From: Qingshengfaniella alkalisoli | GTDB taxonomy: Bacteria; Pseudomonadota; Alphaproteobacteria; Rhodobacterales; Rhodobacteraceae | DNA: 64,000 bases | Assembly: GCF_007855645.1 (NCBI RefSeq) | Contig: NZ_CP042261.1 | Location: 1,344,501-1,408,500, forward strand | Direction of reading: 5' to 3' | Shown: positions 8,501-18,855 of the stretch, piece by piece | Numbering within the stretch: the stretch's first letter is position 1 | Layout: the number at the start of each line of letters is the position of its first letter | Made by a program: the position numbers and the translations under genes | Notes under the pieces: model-generated | The model's database searches: none | What the model was told of the DNA's origin: nothing | Seen by the model: only the letters and a program-made list of their open reading frames with translations

Positions 8501-8696
8501 ACCACCCCCTCTGGCCGTCAAGGAAGCAACCGCGGCGCGGATGCTGGATATGCGCACGAACGAGTTCAGGAACCTCGTCCAGATCGGCGCGCTGCCGCAG
8601 CCCATCGACCTCGCTGGGCAGGTGCTGCGGTGGCGGGTGTCTGACCTGGAAGCCATCCTGACTGGCGCCGTTCCCGACGAAGGCTTCGAGACATGA
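8496..8696 (+). CDS. Excisionase/AlpA-like small HTH protein
   Basis: 66 residues if read from GTG at 8496 (an upstream TTG at 8466 would lie inside the minisatellite and is unlikely). The protein has the MerR-like winged-helix pattern of AlpA/Xis proteins: VKEATAARMLDM, then FRNLVQIGALPQPIDLAGQV, then WRVSDLEAIL. Its stop overlaps the integrase start by 4 nt (ATGA), the usual arrangement for a recombination directionality factor with its integrase. The IS5 fragment ends about where the gene begins, so its native ribosome binding site and promoter may have been lost. Confidence 0.65.
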   Translation: MAPPPLAVKEATAARMLDMRTNEFRNLVQIGALPQPIDLAGQVLRWRVSDLEAILTGAVPDEGFET

Positions 8697-9718
8697 AGAA
8701 GCTGGAGCTTCCCTATCTGGACACCATCACCGTGAAGGGGCGTACCTACCACTACTTCCGGAAAGGCAAGACAAGGGTACGTCTCAAGGCGGCGCCCGGC
8801 AGCGACGCCTTCCTGCGGGAATACTGGCATCTGCGTCGTGGGCGACCGTCTGCGGCGTCCCGGACGACTTGGGACCGGTTGATCGCCAGCTACTATCAAA
8901 GCTCAAAGTACAAGCGCCTCAGCAAGGGAACCGCAGCCAACTACAGACGGCATTGTGAAGCAATCCGTGAGAAGAACTGCGCGAGAGACGTCCGCTCTTT
9001 CCGTCGCAAACACGCCATCGAGGCGCGCGATGCCTTGCAGGACACCTGGTCGAAGGCCATCGAGCGCGTGGCCGTCCTCTCGATCCTCATGCGCCACGCC
9101 GTTGACCTCGAATGGATCGACCGCAACCCGGTCGTGGACGTCGAAAAGCTTTCGGGCGGCGCATATGAGCCATGGCCCGAGGACAAACTGCTCGCCTTCG
9201 AAGCAGCATACGAAGAGCATAGCGTGGAACGAATTATCTATGAACTGGCCATCGGCACTGGCCAGCGGTTTGGTGACTGCATCTCGATGAAATGGGACGA
9301 CTTTGATGGCGAGTATATGAAGGTCGTACAGGAGAAGACCTCAGCCAAGATCCAGGTGTACTGCCCGACGCGCCTTCAGCGCTTCTTGGAAACCGTTCCC
9401 AGGAGCGGAGCCCATATTCTCGCGAAGAACCGCACACAGCATATGGACAAACGTCAGGTGCAGAAGAAGGTTGAAGCTATCCGGGAAGCCACCGGCGTCC
9501 TGTCCGGGAAAGACCGTCTAGTGCCGCACGGGTGGCGGTACACCGCCGCGACACAGCTGGCCGACGCAGGCGTCGATATGCGCGACATCCAGGCCGTGAC
9601 CGGCCACAAGACGCTCTCGATGGTTCAGAAATATACCGCCCAGGCGAACCAGAAAGCAGCTTCCAGAAGGGCGCAGACGGCACGAGAACAGAGCAGAAAC
9701 GAAACAGGAAAGTGCTAA
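8693..9718 (+). CDS. int: Site-specific tyrosine integrase
   Basis: 341 residues with the full catalytic set of the phage integrase family: Arg in GTGQRFGDCISMKWDD, HGWRYTAA (H-x-x-R), a GH box in VTGHKTLSM and the nucleophile Tyr in VQKYTAQA. Residues about 60-160 form the SAM-like core-binding domain. The gene points toward tRNA-Leu(UAG) and ends 73 bp before the tRNA's encoded CCA, a common site for integrases that use the 3' end of a tRNA as attB. Recombination would join an element lying to the left. Probably functional as judged by the intact motifs. Confidence 0.9.
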   Translation: MKKLELPYLDTITVKGRTYHYFRKGKTRVRLKAAPGSDAFLREYWHLRRGRPSAASRTTWDRLIASYYQSSKYKRLSKGTAANYRRHCEAIREKNCARDVRSFRRKHAIEARDALQDTWSKAIERVAVLSILMRHAVDLEWIDRNPVVDVEKLSGGAYEPWPEDKLLAFEAAYEEHSVERIIYELAIGTGQRFGDCISMKWDDFDGEYMKVVQEKTSAKIQVYCPTRLQRFLETVPRSGAHILAKNRTQHMDKRQVQKKVEAIREATGVLSGKDRLVPHGWRYTAATQLADAGVDMRDIQAVTGHKTLSMVQKYTAQANQKAASRRAQTAREQSRNETGKC

Positions 9719-9791
9719 CAAAGTGCTAAACACAGCCGTTCCACCACGAAGAAACGGTGTAGATCTTGATATTTTCTCTTTGAAAACAAAG

Positions 9792-9876
9792 TGGTGCGGG
9801 TGGAGGGACTTGAACCCCCACGCCTTGCGGCGCCAGAACCTAAATCTGGTGCGTCTACCAATTTCGCCACACCCGC
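9792..9876 (-). tRNA. tRNA-Leu (anticodon UAG)
   Basis: Acceptor stem GCGGGTG/CACCCGC, long class II variable arm, T loop GTTCAAGTC, anticodon loop TTTAGGT giving anticodon TAG, discriminator A and an encoded CCA at 9792-9794. Its 3' end faces the integrase gene. Confidence 0.96.
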
Positions 9877-9879
9877 AAA

Positions 9880-9955
9880 TGGTGCCCCCACACGGACTCG
9901 AACCGCGGACCCACTGATTACAAATCAGTTGCTCTACCAGCTGAGCTATAGGGGC
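9880..9955 (-). tRNA. tRNA-Thr (anticodon UGU)
   Basis: 76 nt including CCA. Acceptor GCCCCTA/TGGGGGC with the usual wobble, D arm GCTCAGCTGGTAGAGC, anticodon stem CTGAT/ATCAG with anticodon TGT, T arm CGCGGTTCGAGTCCGTG. Three bases separate it from tRNA-Leu, so the pair is probably co-transcribed from the right. Confidence 0.96.
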
Positions 9956-10385
9956 AAACCGTTGTCATTTAACGGTTTTAGCGCTTCCTGCTTCCCCTGT
10001 CCAGATGCCCTATCATGGTCTCATTCAGGCCATCTGCACAGCGGAGAATCGCCTTCTGCGCGGTGCAGTTCTTAGGTGAACCATGTAGCGGTCGCAAGCA
10101 GGATTTTATTTTTTGACTCCATGCGACCGCCAAGCAAACCTTCACCAACTTAAGGTAACGAGACCCCGGTCGTTCCCAGGTTGCCCGCCGGAACACTCGG
10201 GCAGGTGCACTAGGCCGGTTCTTGCCGTTGACTCTGCGGTCGCGATACCACAGCGCAACTGGTCGAACCGCCCGTTGGCCACGGTGCACAACCTGAAGAA
10301 AGCTGAAATCACGGTCTGCGGAACTTTTCTGCCGTTGTCCGCCAAGGAAAAGCTGCTCGTGACTTGGTGATGAAAAGGAACTCCT
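9956..10385. other. Intergenic region upstream of the tRNA pair; contains one inverted repeat
   Basis: No convincing gene. It must hold the leftward tRNA promoter and the rightward promoter of the methyltransferase gene. A perfect 9-bp inverted repeat (GCGGTCGCA at 10088-10096 with TGCGACCGC at 10122-10130) encloses a 25-nt A/T-rich loop with TTTATTTTTT. It is not followed by a T run on either strand, so its role is unclear. Confidence 0.5.
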
Positions 10386-11006
10386 ATGCCTTCAACTGCC
10401 GCCGACATCGTCATCGACGTCTATCAACAACATGCCGCCTCGTGGGCCGAATTGCGTGGCAACGACCTGGTCGAACGGTCCTGGCTGGATGCCTTTCTCG
10501 GCGCCATGCCGCAGGACGGACGAGAAGTTCCGGACATCGGCTGCGGCACGAGCCGGCCGATTGCAGGCTACCTGATTGCTAATGGATGCCACGTTAGCGG
10601 AGTTGATGGCGCCCACGCGCTGATCGACATGGCGAGAGAGAACTTTCCCGATCACCTCTGGATCACGGCTGACATGCGCGATCTCCCCCCTTTAGGACGT
10701 TTCCACGGCCTTGTCGCATGGCACAGCTTCTGTCACCTGACGCCCCAAGATCAGCGCCTGATGTTCGCGACCTTCGGTCGCCTCACCCATCCTGGGGCCA
10801 CTTTGCTTTTCACCAGCGGCACAACGCATGGCGAAGCGATAGGCACTTTTGAAGGGCAGCCCCTATACCATGGGAGTCTAGACAGCGCGGAGTACTGCGA
10901 CTTGATGCAAACAACCGGCTTTGAAGTCATCCGGCATATTGAGAACGATCCGACCTGTGGCGGTGCGACGATCTGGCTTGCGAGGAGAACTTCGGACGTC
11001 GGTTAA
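10386..11006 (+). CDS. Class I SAM-dependent methyltransferase
   Basis: 206 residues. Motif I DIGCGTSRPIAGYL at about 48-61 binds AdoMet, followed by the acidic VSGVDGAHALIDMA strand, TADMRDLP (motif II area) and the LVAWHSFCHL strand where the catalytic region begins. The fold and length fit small-molecule methyltransferases of the UbiE/Tam type; the substrate cannot be read from the sequence. The ATG follows AAAGGAA at good spacing. It stands alone, convergent with ectD. Confidence 0.8.
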   Translation: MPSTAADIVIDVYQQHAASWAELRGNDLVERSWLDAFLGAMPQDGREVPDIGCGTSRPIAGYLIANGCHVSGVDGAHALIDMARENFPDHLWITADMRDLPPLGRFHGLVAWHSFCHLTPQDQRLMFATFGRLTHPGATLLFTSGTTHGEAIGTFEGQPLYHGSLDSAEYCDLMQTTGFEVIRHIENDPTCGGATIWLARRTSDVG

Positions 11007-11065
11007 GGGGTCGAGAACTGGACACTGGTTGCGCGCGACATCTATGCCGAAGAACCCGCTTGCGT

Positions 11066-12010
11066 TCAGTTGTCGATCAGCGATCCGCGACTGGGCTTCA
11101 ACGCCTCAACCGGCCCACGATTCGACAGGAAGGCGGGCCGCGGACAAGGTGCTGCGAAGGGCGTCTTCGGTTGATTGGACACCGCGTTATAGACAAAGAA
11201 CGCATTCGAACGCGGGAATGGCGTCACATTGCCGTTCGATGCGTGTAGCGTGTTGCACTCGAAAAAGATGACGGTGCCAGCCGGACCGGTTGCCGTGTCG
11301 ATCCCCGCCTCGGCAGAAAGCCGTTCCAGCGTCGCCTTGGAAGGTACGCCGATTTCCTGCCGCTTCAGACTGCTTTCATGGTGGTTCGCAGGGGTTTCAC
11401 CAGCGCAGGCAATGAATTGACGATGCGATCCCGGGATCAGCATCAATGGTCCGTTAAGCCCCGAATTGTCCGTCAGCAGAACCGATGCCGACACGGCACG
11501 CATCCGCGGCATTCCGTCTTCGGCATGCCATGTCTCGAAATCCGAATGCCAGTAAAACTCTTTGCCGGTGAACCCGGGTTTATAGTTCAGTCGACTTTGG
11601 TGCAGATAGACGTCATCGCCCAACAGGAACTGCGCGATGCCCAGCAACCTTTCATCCCGCGCAAGGCGATTAAACAATAGGCTGTGATCGTCCAATCGAA
11701 AGATCGTGCGAACCTCGTCTGTGCCCGGCTCCGTGACCAGATCCTCGGCGCCGATTTGTGTACCGTGCGCACGAAGCTCACCAGATGTTTCAATCAGCTT
11801 GGCAACCTCGGCCGGATCGAAAAGATCGTTCTTAATCAGATAGCCCTTGCTCTCGTAGTGATCGGCGTCCGTTCTCGTGATGGGCGCATCAACGTGCCAA
11901 TCAGACCAAAGCACCGGATCACGTCGTTCCTTGATCCGTTCGCCGTCTTTCAATCTTGTCGGGTACATATCCTGAGTAGCAAATTCTCGAGTTGAACTTG
12001 CGACGTTCAT
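11066..12010 (-). CDS. ectD: Ectoine hydroxylase (orphan)
   Basis: 314 residues, the normal EctD length. It carries the EctD signature FYWHSDFETWHAEDGMP, whose H-x-D supplies two Fe(II) ligands, and a later NTLHASNGN with the third. A downstream arginine for 2-oxoglutarate is expected in PFPRSNAFF. The enzyme converts ectoine to 5-hydroxyectoine with O2 and 2-oxoglutarate. The start follows a strong AAAGGAGG. No ectABC genes lie in the window, so it is an orphan here and would rely on ectoine synthesis elsewhere or on imported ectoine. Confidence 0.92.
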   Translation of the reverse strand: MNVASSTREFATQDMYPTRLKDGERIKERRDPVLWSDWHVDAPITRTDADHYESKGYLIKNDLFDPAEVAKLIETSGELRAHGTQIGAEDLVTEPGTDEVRTIFRLDDHSLLFNRLARDERLLGIAQFLLGDDVYLHQSRLNYKPGFTGKEFYWHSDFETWHAEDGMPRMRAVSASVLLTDNSGLNGPLMLIPGSHRQFIACAGETPANHHESSLKRQEIGVPSKATLERLSAEAGIDTATGPAGTVIFFECNTLHASNGNVTPFPRSNAFFVYNAVSNQPKTPFAAPCPRPAFLSNRGPVEALKPSRGSLIDN

Positions 12011-12122
12011 TGCGTCCTCCTTTCAATTTGACAATTTTCAGGCTTTCGCAAACACGCAACTACGCGTCCCGCGCATATCCTTCAACCGCGACGCTGAAAG
12101 AATTGTTCCTGCTGTCATAAAC

Positions 12123-12156
12123 GAAAAGGGCCGCCGAGCTTACTCGACGGCCTTAA
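12123..12156 (-). terminator. Rho-independent terminator after the DUF1330 gene
   Basis: Minus-strand hairpin GGCCGTCGAG-TAAG-CTCGGCGGCC (one mismatch) followed by CTTTTCG. It lies 27 nt after the DUF1330 stop and would end the alaS-DUF1330 transcript before ectD. Confidence 0.75.
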
Positions 12157-12182
12157 AGCGTTTCGCATCCGCCAGTTGCGCG

Positions 12183-12467
12183 TCAGAGTTCTTCGACCAC
12201 CACCAGATCACGCATCGATGCCGGGCGTGCGAAGTTCAGCGCTTCTTGATAGGCATCAGAGTCGTAACATTTCTGAGCGTCTTCGATCGACGGGAAGCGG
12301 ACCACAACGTTGCGCTTGCGCTCCTTGCCTTCGAGTTGGACATATGCCCCACCTCGCGCAAGGAACGTGCCGCCATGCGCCTCGATGGCTGGCCCGGCCC
12401 GCTTGGCGTATTCGGCATAGGACGCTTCATCTGTTACCGTGACATGTGCGATCCACAATGCGCTCAT
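12183..12467 (-). CDS. DUF1330 family protein
   Basis: 94 residues of the dimeric alpha+beta (ferredoxin-like) barrel fold. It opens ALWIAHVTVTDEASYAEYAK and has HGGTFLARGG and VVVRFPSIEDAQKCYDSDAY, all hallmarks of DUF1330. The function of this family is not known. Its ATG lies 3 nt after the alaS stop (reading the restored frame), so it is the last gene of an alaS operon, with a terminator after it. Confidence 0.88.
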   Translation of the reverse strand: MSALWIAHVTVTDEASYAEYAKRAGPAIEAHGGTFLARGGAYVQLEGKERKRNVVVRFPSIEDAQKCYDSDAYQEALNFARPASMRDLVVVEEL

Positions 12468-12470
12468 GAT

Positions 12471-15126
12471 TTATCCCTCCAGAACAGCGGTTGCAGCTTT
12501 GATGGCAGCATCGGCATTGGCGACATCCTTGCCGCCTCCTTGCGCCATGTCGGGGCGTCCGCCACCACCCTTGCCACCCAGTTCGGAGACAGCAGCACGC
12601 ACCAGATCAACTGCGGACAGCTTGCCCGTCAGATCATCCGTGACGCCCGCCGCGACTGCCGCCTTGCCCTGCGCATCCGCAATCAGCAGAACAGCACCGG
12701 ATCCAAGCCGCGCCTTATGCTCATCGACCAGGGGCCGGCAGGTCTTTTCCCGTCACGCCAGACAGGGTCTGCGCCAGAAACTTGACGCCCGCGATTTCCT
12801 GGACAGGCGCGTCATTGGAGGCGCCCCCGGACATCGCCAGTTCACGACGCAACTGAGCCACCTCGTTTTGTAGCGCCTTGCGTTCGTCCAGAAGCGCACG
12901 AATACGCTCGGGCACATCCGAAGGCTGCGTCTTCAACGAGCCGGCGACCTCGAACAGATAGCGCCCCTGCTGCGCCAGATAGTCGAATGCGGCCGCGCCC
13001 GTCAGCGCTTCAATCCGCCGAACGCCAGCCGACGACGCGCTGTCGCCCAGCAGGACGAAGACGCCGATATCGCCGGTCCGCGTGACATGAGTGCCCCCGC
13101 AAAGTTCCAGCGAATAGGTGGCCTTGTCACCCCCCTTGCCGGATCCGTCCTGCCGACCCATCGCAACCACCCGAACCTCATCGCCGTATTTTTCACCGAA
13201 CAGTGCCTGAGCGCCCAGTTCGCGCGCCTCGTCCGGCGTCATGATGCGGGTTTCAACGGGCGTGTTCTGACGGATATAGTCATTGACCTCTGCCTCGACG
13301 TTCATCAGTTCGTCGGGCGTCAGCCCTTTTGCATGGCTGAAATCGAAGCGCAGGCGGTCATCGGCGTTCAGAGAGCCGCGCTGCGCGACGTGTTCGCCCA
13401 ACGCCTGACGCAATGCCTCGTGCAGCAGGTGCGTAGCCGAATGGTTCGCGCGAATGGCGCTGCGGCGGGCATGATCCACCATAAGCTCCGCGCCTTGACC
13501 GGCGGAAATCTCGCCCTCCACCACCTTGGCGAAGTGGATAAAGACACCTGCGGATTTCCTGGTGTCCGTGATCTCTGCCTTGCCAGTGTCGGTTTTCATC
13601 ACGCCGCTGTCGCCGACCTGACCGCCCGATTCAGCGTAGAACGGCGTCTGGTTCACCACGATCTGCAATTCGCCGATACCAGTGCTGTCGATGGCCTTAC
13701 CGTCTTTAACCAGCGCGATGATCTGGCCTTCCGCCACTTCGGTGTCGTAGCCCAGAAATTCGGTCGGACCATGTTCTTCGGACAGGTCAAACCAGATCGC
13801 GGCATCCGCCGTTTCACCCGAACCAGCCCATGCTGCACGCGCCTTGGACTTTTGCTCGGCCATCGCCGCATCGAAGCCGCCCGTGTCGACGGCGCGCCCC
13901 TTTTCGCGCAGCGCGTCCTGTGTCAGATCAAGCGGAAAACCGTAAGTATCATAGAGTTTGAATGCTGCTTCGCCGGGAAGCATTGCATCGTCGGGCAGTT
14001 TGTCGAGTTCGTCATCCAGAAGCCGCAGACCGCGATCCAGCGTTTGCTTGAAACGGGTTTCTTCCAACTTCAGCGTTTCTTCGATCAGCGCCTGCGCCCG
14101 ACCGAGTTCGGGATAGGCTTGACCCATCTGTCCGACCAGCGATGGCACAAGACGATACATCAACGGATCCTGCGCACCCAGCAAATGCGCATGACGCATC
14201 GCGCGGCGCATGATCCGGCGCAGCACGTAACCGCGACCCTCATTGGACGGCATGACGCCGTCTGCAATCAGGAAGGAGGTCGAGCGCAGATGGTCCGCGA
14301 TCACGCGGTGATGCACCTTGCCTTCAGCGTCGGGATCGGTGTTGGTGGCATGGGCCGACGCCTCGATCAGTGCGCGAAACAGGTCGGTGTCATAGTTATC
14401 ATGCTTGCCCTGCAGCAGCGCGCCAATGCGTTCCAGTCCCATGCCCGTGTCGATTGACGGCTTGGGAAGGTCTTCGCGGCGCCCATCTTCGAATTGCTCG
14501 AATTGCATGAAAACGAGGTTCCAAATCTCGATAAACCGGTCGCCATCTTCTTCCGGCGACCCCGGAGGGCCACCCCAGATATGTGGACCGTGATCGTAAA
14601 AGATCTCCGTGCAAGGACCGCAGGGACCTGTAGCCCCCATCGACCAGAAATTGTCGTCCGTCGCGATGCGGATGATGCGTTCATCCGGCAAGCCCGCATA
14701 TTTCTTCCAGATATTCGCCGCCTCATCATCCGTGTGGTAAACGGTCACGAGCAGCTTTTCCTTGTTGATCCCGAAATCCTTTGTCAGCAGATCCCATGCG
14801 AATGGGATCGCCTCTTCCTTGAAATAGTCCCCGAAGGAAAAGTTTCCCAGCATTTCAAAGAAAGTATGGTGGCGCGCGGTGTAGCCTACATTGTCCAGAT
14901 CGTTGTGCTTGCCACCGGCACGCACGCATTTCTGCGAGGTCGTTGCGCGTGAATAGTCCCGCTGTTCGAGACCGGTGAAGACATTCTTGAACTGAACCAT
15001 CCCCGCATTGGTGAACATCAGCGTCGGATCGTTGCGCGGCACCAACGGAGAACTGTCCACGATCGCGTGGTCATTGCGGCCGAAGAAATCGAGATAAGTC
15101 GAGCGGATATCGTTCAAACTGGCCAT
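12471..15126 (-). CDS. alaS: Alanyl-tRNA synthetase, with a one-base frameshift near the C-terminus
   Basis: Charges tRNA-Ala. The start [15 protein letters not shown] at 15126 matches the family; the longer open frame to 15159 adds residues not expected in AlaRS. Class II core motifs ([15 protein letters not shown], then GMGLERI), the editing-site [11 protein letters not shown] and CGGTHV are all present. In the given sequence the frame hits TGA at 12721 after KDLPAPGR. Removing one base from the G4 run at 12731-12734 continues as [15 protein letters not shown] and runs about 80 more residues to ...AATAVLEG and TAA at 12471, giving 884 residues, the normal length. So the open frame is 12721-15126 and the real gene probably 12471-15126. 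The lost part is the end of the DHHA1/C-Ala domain. Confidence 0.93.
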
Positions 15127-15208
15127 GGTCACTTGTCTTTCTGGGATCGGATCGCACACCGTTTAACGGCCACCTTGCTCAGTGTCCATATGACGCACGG
15201 GTTCGAAC

Positions 15209-15240
15209 GAAAAAGACCCCGGGCAATGCCGGGGCCTTTG
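15209..15240 (-). terminator. Rho-independent terminator of recA
   Basis: Minus strand: AAAGGCCCCGGCATTGCCCG then GGGTCTTTTT, a GC-rich stem with a T run, about 20 nt after the recA stop and before alaS. This makes recA a separate transcript from alaS. Confidence 0.85.
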
Positions 15241-15261
15241 CGTCGTAAATCAGCGTTGGAA

Positions 15262-16335
15262 CTATTCGTCCAGGACGTCATCTGGGCTCCCCAGACTTGG
15301 CATATCAAACTCCAATCCATGCGCCGCGCGGATCTTGTCCTCGATTTCATAAGCGATCTGAACGTTTTCCTTCAGGAAGTTCTTGGCGTTCTCGCGTCCC
15401 TGCCCGATACGTTCATCGCCATAAGAGAACCAGGAACCGGATTTTTCCACGATACCGGCCTTCACACCGAGATCCAGCAACTCGCCCCGCTTGGAGATGC
15501 CTTCGCCATACATGATGTCGAATTCGACCTGCTTGAACGGGGGCGCCACCTTGTTCTTGACGACTTTCACACGGGTCTGATTGCCGACGATCTCATCACG
15601 GTCCTTGATCGCGCCGATGCGGCGGATATCCATGCGGACAGATGAATAAAATTTCAGCGCGTTGCCACCGCTTGTCGTTTCGGGCGAGCCGAACATGACG
15701 CCGATTTTCATGCGTATCTGGTTGATGAAGATCACCGTGCATTTCGATCGGCTAATCGAGCCTGTCAGCTTCCGCATGGCTTGACTCATCAGGCGCGCTT
15801 GCACGCCGACACTGCTGTCGCCCATATCGCCTTCAAGCTCCGATTTCGGTGTCAGCGCAGCGACGGAATCGACAACGACCATGTTCACCGCACCGGAACG
15901 CACTAGCGTGTCAGTAATTTCCAGCGCCTGCTCACCCGTATCAGGCTGTGAGATCAGCAATTCGTCGAGGTCGACACCCAGCTTCTTGGCATATTGCGGA
16001 TCCAGCGCGTGTTCCGCATCCACAAACGCACATACGCCACCTTTTTTCTGTTCCTCGGCAACACAATGCAGCGTCAGTGTCGTCTTGCCGGAGCTTTCCG
16101 GGCCGTAGATTTCCACGATCCGCCCCTTGGGCAAACCACCGATGCCGAGCGCGATATCCAGCCCAAGCGACCCGGTCGATGTGGCCTCGATTTCGTGGAT
16201 AGGGTTATCCCCCCCCAGCTTCATGATCGAGCCCTTGCCGAATTGCCGTTCAATCTGTGCGAGCGCTGAATCCAGCGCCTTTTGCTTATCCATCTTGCGT
16301 GCGTCGCCCAAGTCTAGGAGGTTTGCCGAAGCCAT
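15262..16335 (-). CDS. recA: RecA recombinase
   Basis: 357 residues from [18 protein letters not shown]; the start at 16335 has AAGGACAGGAAAC upstream, whereas the longer open frame to 16434 would run through the SOS box. Walker [11 protein letters not shown], then [10 protein letters not shown] (Walker B), the L2 region [17 protein letters not shown] and the C-terminal acidic tail (SPDDVLDE) are all present. It coats single-stranded DNA, drives strand exchange and triggers LexA self-cleavage. An alphaproteobacterial SOS box lies about 50 nt upstream. Confidence 0.97.
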   Translation of the reverse strand: MASANLLDLGDARKMDKQKALDSALAQIERQFGKGSIMKLGGDNPIHEIEATSTGSLGLDIALGIGGLPKGRIVEIYGPESSGKTTLTLHCVAEEQKKGGVCAFVDAEHALDPQYAKKLGVDLDELLISQPDTGEQALEITDTLVRSGAVNMVVVDSVAALTPKSELEGDMGDSSVGVQARLMSQAMRKLTGSISRSKCTVIFINQIRMKIGVMFGSPETTSGGNALKFYSSVRMDIRRIGAIKDRDEIVGNQTRVKVVKNKVAPPFKQVEFDIMYGEGISKRGELLDLGVKAGIVEKSGSWFSYGDERIGQGRENAKNFLKENVQIAYEIEDKIRAAHGLEFDMPSLGSPDDVLDE

Positions 16336-16384
16336 GTTTCCTGTCCTTATTTCACAAGCGGGCCAGCCCCGCAATGCGCCTAAT

Positions 16385-16399
16385 GTTCTTCTCTTGTTC
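16385..16399. promoter_or_regulatory. Alphaproteobacterial SOS box (LexA site) of recA
   Basis: GTTCTTCTCTTGTTC on the plus strand, an exact GTTC-N7-GTTC, the known alphaproteobacterial LexA motif. It lies 50 nt upstream of the recA ATG. Confidence 0.88.
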
Positions 16400-16482
16400 T
16401 CATTCTGTATGAGCCAGAGGAGACAGAAAATCAATCAAATATTAACGCCGCCTTACTTTGGGCAAAGGCCGTAAAGAAAGAG

Positions 16483-18774
16483 TTAGCATCGGCGGATTTG
16501 ATGCTGCACCACCGAAGTGAGCTGTTGCAATGAAAACGGTTTGGGAAGGAAAACCGAGTTGGGGATTTTCAACTCGTGATCGTTGAGTGCATCCTCTGCA
16601 TAGCCAGAAACGAAGACCACGCGCGTATCGGGACGATCAGACAAGGCTTTCTGCACCCAGGTCGGGCCATCCATCCCCGGCATGACCACATCGGTCACGA
16701 AGACATCTACTTCTACTGCCTTATCCGCAAGAATCGCGAGGGCCTCTTCGGCGTTCTCTGCTTCCAGCACCGTGAAACCTTTCAGTTGCAACGCTCGCGA
16801 GGCAAATGCACGCACTGGTGCCTCGTCCTCGACAAGCAAAATGATGCCATCGCAACGATCTTCATCAACCCGTGGAACCTGTTCGACGGGTTCTTCCGGG
16901 GGCGTTTCCCGTTCAGTGTGCAACGGGAAATACAGCGTAAAGATCGTCCCGCAGCCCACCGTGCTGTTGGCGAAAATAAACCCCCCCGTTTGCTTGACGA
17001 TCCCGTAAGCCGTTGAAAGTCCAAGGCCAGTGCCTTCCCCCGCCTTCTTGGTCGTGTAGAATGGCTCGAATATCTTCGAAAGTTGTTCGACCGGGATGCC
17101 TTCGCCCTGATCGATCACGCGCACGACCACGTAGCGCCCCGGCGGAATGATCGCGCGGTTGCGATGCAACTCGCTTTCAAGATCGACCGACTGCGTCTCG
17201 ATCACAATCTCGCCGCCATCAGGCATTGCATCGCGCGCATTGACGACGAGGTTCATGATGACCTGCTCTAGCTGTCTCTTGTCGGCACGAATCCCGCAGC
17301 CATCCGGCGAGTGGCGCAATGTCAGAGTTACGCGTTCACCCACCAGGCGGTTGAGAAGATGGGTCAGGTCGGCCAAGCCTTCGCGCAGATCAAGAAACTG
17401 CGTTTGAAGGGTTTGCTTGCGCGAGAAAGCCAAGAGTTGCCCGACCAGGCTGGCCGCGCGATTGGCATTCTGGTGTATTTGAACAAGATCGCCGTAGTCA
17501 CCATCATCTGGCGCATGTCGCAACAACATCAAGTCGCAATGTCCGGAAATTGCCGTTAGCAGATTATTGAAATCATGCGCAATTCCTCCTGCAAGCTGGC
17601 CGATTGCCTGCATTTTCTGGCTTTGGACGAACTGTGCTTCAAGCGTCTTCAACTCGGTGGCATCGTTGAGAACGGCGATCAGGAACACTTCACCGCGTTC
17701 AACGCTGCGCTTCAGCGTGACCTGAACATACTTGTCCCGGTCTTGCGACGCGAGGCGCAGAAATTCCGATTGCTGCAATCCGCGTCCTTCGGCAACCTCG
17801 CTCAACCAATCCTCGACCGGGCGCCCCAGTCCCGAAATCAGTTCTGAAAGACGTATGCCAGGAATAATGTCGTCATCCAGCAAATCCCGGACAGACCGGT
17901 TGGCCGCCACAATCGTGCCGTCCCGACGGACCTTCAGAAGTGGGACGGGCAGCGCATCCATCGTAGGCGACTGCGTCGCGGCAGCCTCCAGTTCCTCGGG
18001 CAGGCAGTATATTTCATACCCTGTGGCGGTTTGGGCTGCGACTATCGACCTGTGAAGAAGTTGCTTCCCAATCACGATGTCAAGGTTTTGGACGTTGCGG
18101 CTGGTTGCGTCGAAGTTCTGCAGCCGCGCCTCGATTCTTTCTCCTCCAAGCAGTTTGATAGCCGATGGAGTGCGCGGAGTAAGGCAGTTATCCTCCCCCA
18201 GCGAGAACACTGGAAGCGACACTGGCCCGGTCTTGCTGTCTGGCGAGAACAATTCTTCGATACGCCAAAGAAAGAAACCATATTGAAGCTTTGACACCGA
18301 AATCCGACGGGTCCGGCAGTTCAAGTGCTTGTCCTCGAACGCGTAGCCGTCTCGTGCGGCGGCAAGGATCAGACGCGCAGCAAGATCGGACGAATCCGCC
18401 GCTTCATGGTCCAGGCAATGAAAGATGAGTGAGGCACCATCGGCCACGTCGGCTGCAGCACCATTGGTGTATTCGATGCGCCCGTCGACGCTGGTGGCAA
18501 TCATCGGCATCGGGTATGAGCCAAACATTGCCTGAAGAGTGGAAAAGAAGTCGCCGCGCCGCTTTCTGGTGTATCCAGATATGGCGAGCACCGCTAATGA
18601 GGGCCCAAGCACGACCAGTCCAACAATCGACCCCAGTTCGGACTGAACCGGATTGCCGAACCAGATCGACACGGCCAGCACGACAAACCCCGCGACCGCC
18701 AAGCACCGCGCTACGGGCATGTTCCGCTGACAACTCGTTACGAGAGCATCTGGCAATCCGTATTCGGCCGTCAC
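16483..18774 (-). CDS. cckA: Hybrid sensor kinase CckA
   Basis: 763 residues. Two N-terminal membrane helices (about 20-38 and 47-65), PAS-like regions, the HisKA box [19 protein letters not shown] with the phospho-accepting His, the HATPase G boxes ([18 protein letters not shown]) and a C-terminal receiver domain ([26 protein letters not shown] with the Asp). This order, and placement beside recA, is typical of CckA in Rhodobacterales, where it controls the ChpT-CtrA phosphorelay governing cell cycle, motility and gene transfer agent genes. The start is supported by the continuous membrane helix region. Confidence 0.92.
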   Translation of the reverse strand: MTAEYGLPDALVTSCQRNMPVARCLAVAGFVVLAVSIWFGNPVQSELGSIVGLVVLGPSLAVLAISGYTRKRRGDFFSTLQAMFGSYPMPMIATSVDGRIEYTNGAAADVADGASLIFHCLDHEAADSSDLAARLILAAARDGYAFEDKHLNCRTRRISVSKLQYGFFLWRIEELFSPDSKTGPVSLPVFSLGEDNCLTPRTPSAIKLLGGERIEARLQNFDATSRNVQNLDIVIGKQLLHRSIVAAQTATGYEIYCLPEELEAAATQSPTMDALPVPLLKVRRDGTIVAANRSVRDLLDDDIIPGIRLSELISGLGRPVEDWLSEVAEGRGLQQSEFLRLASQDRDKYVQVTLKRSVERGEVFLIAVLNDATELKTLEAQFVQSQKMQAIGQLAGGIAHDFNNLLTAISGHCDLMLLRHAPDDGDYGDLVQIHQNANRAASLVGQLLAFSRKQTLQTQFLDLREGLADLTHLLNRLVGERVTLTLRHSPDGCGIRADKRQLEQVIMNLVVNARDAMPDGGEIVIETQSVDLESELHRNRAIIPPGRYVVVRVIDQGEGIPVEQLSKIFEPFYTTKKAGEGTGLGLSTAYGIVKQTGGFIFANSTVGCGTIFTLYFPLHTERETPPEEPVEQVPRVDEDRCDGIILLVEDEAPVRAFASRALQLKGFTVLEAENAEEALAILADKAVEVDVFVTDVVMPGMDGPTWVQKALSDRPDTRVVFVSGYAEDALNDHELKIPNSVFLPKPFSLQQLTSVVQHQIRRC

Positions 18775-18855
18775 CTGACTTCTCCACCTTAACCAATCCG
18801 CAATCGATGGCTAAGCAGGACTGCGGCCCTGACTACAACTTTAAGTTGAACTTAG

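Noticed and set aside
13087-14457. 456-codon frame antisense to alaS
   Set aside because: Shadow of alaS; composition is typical of reverse-frame translation (many His, Arg, Gln).
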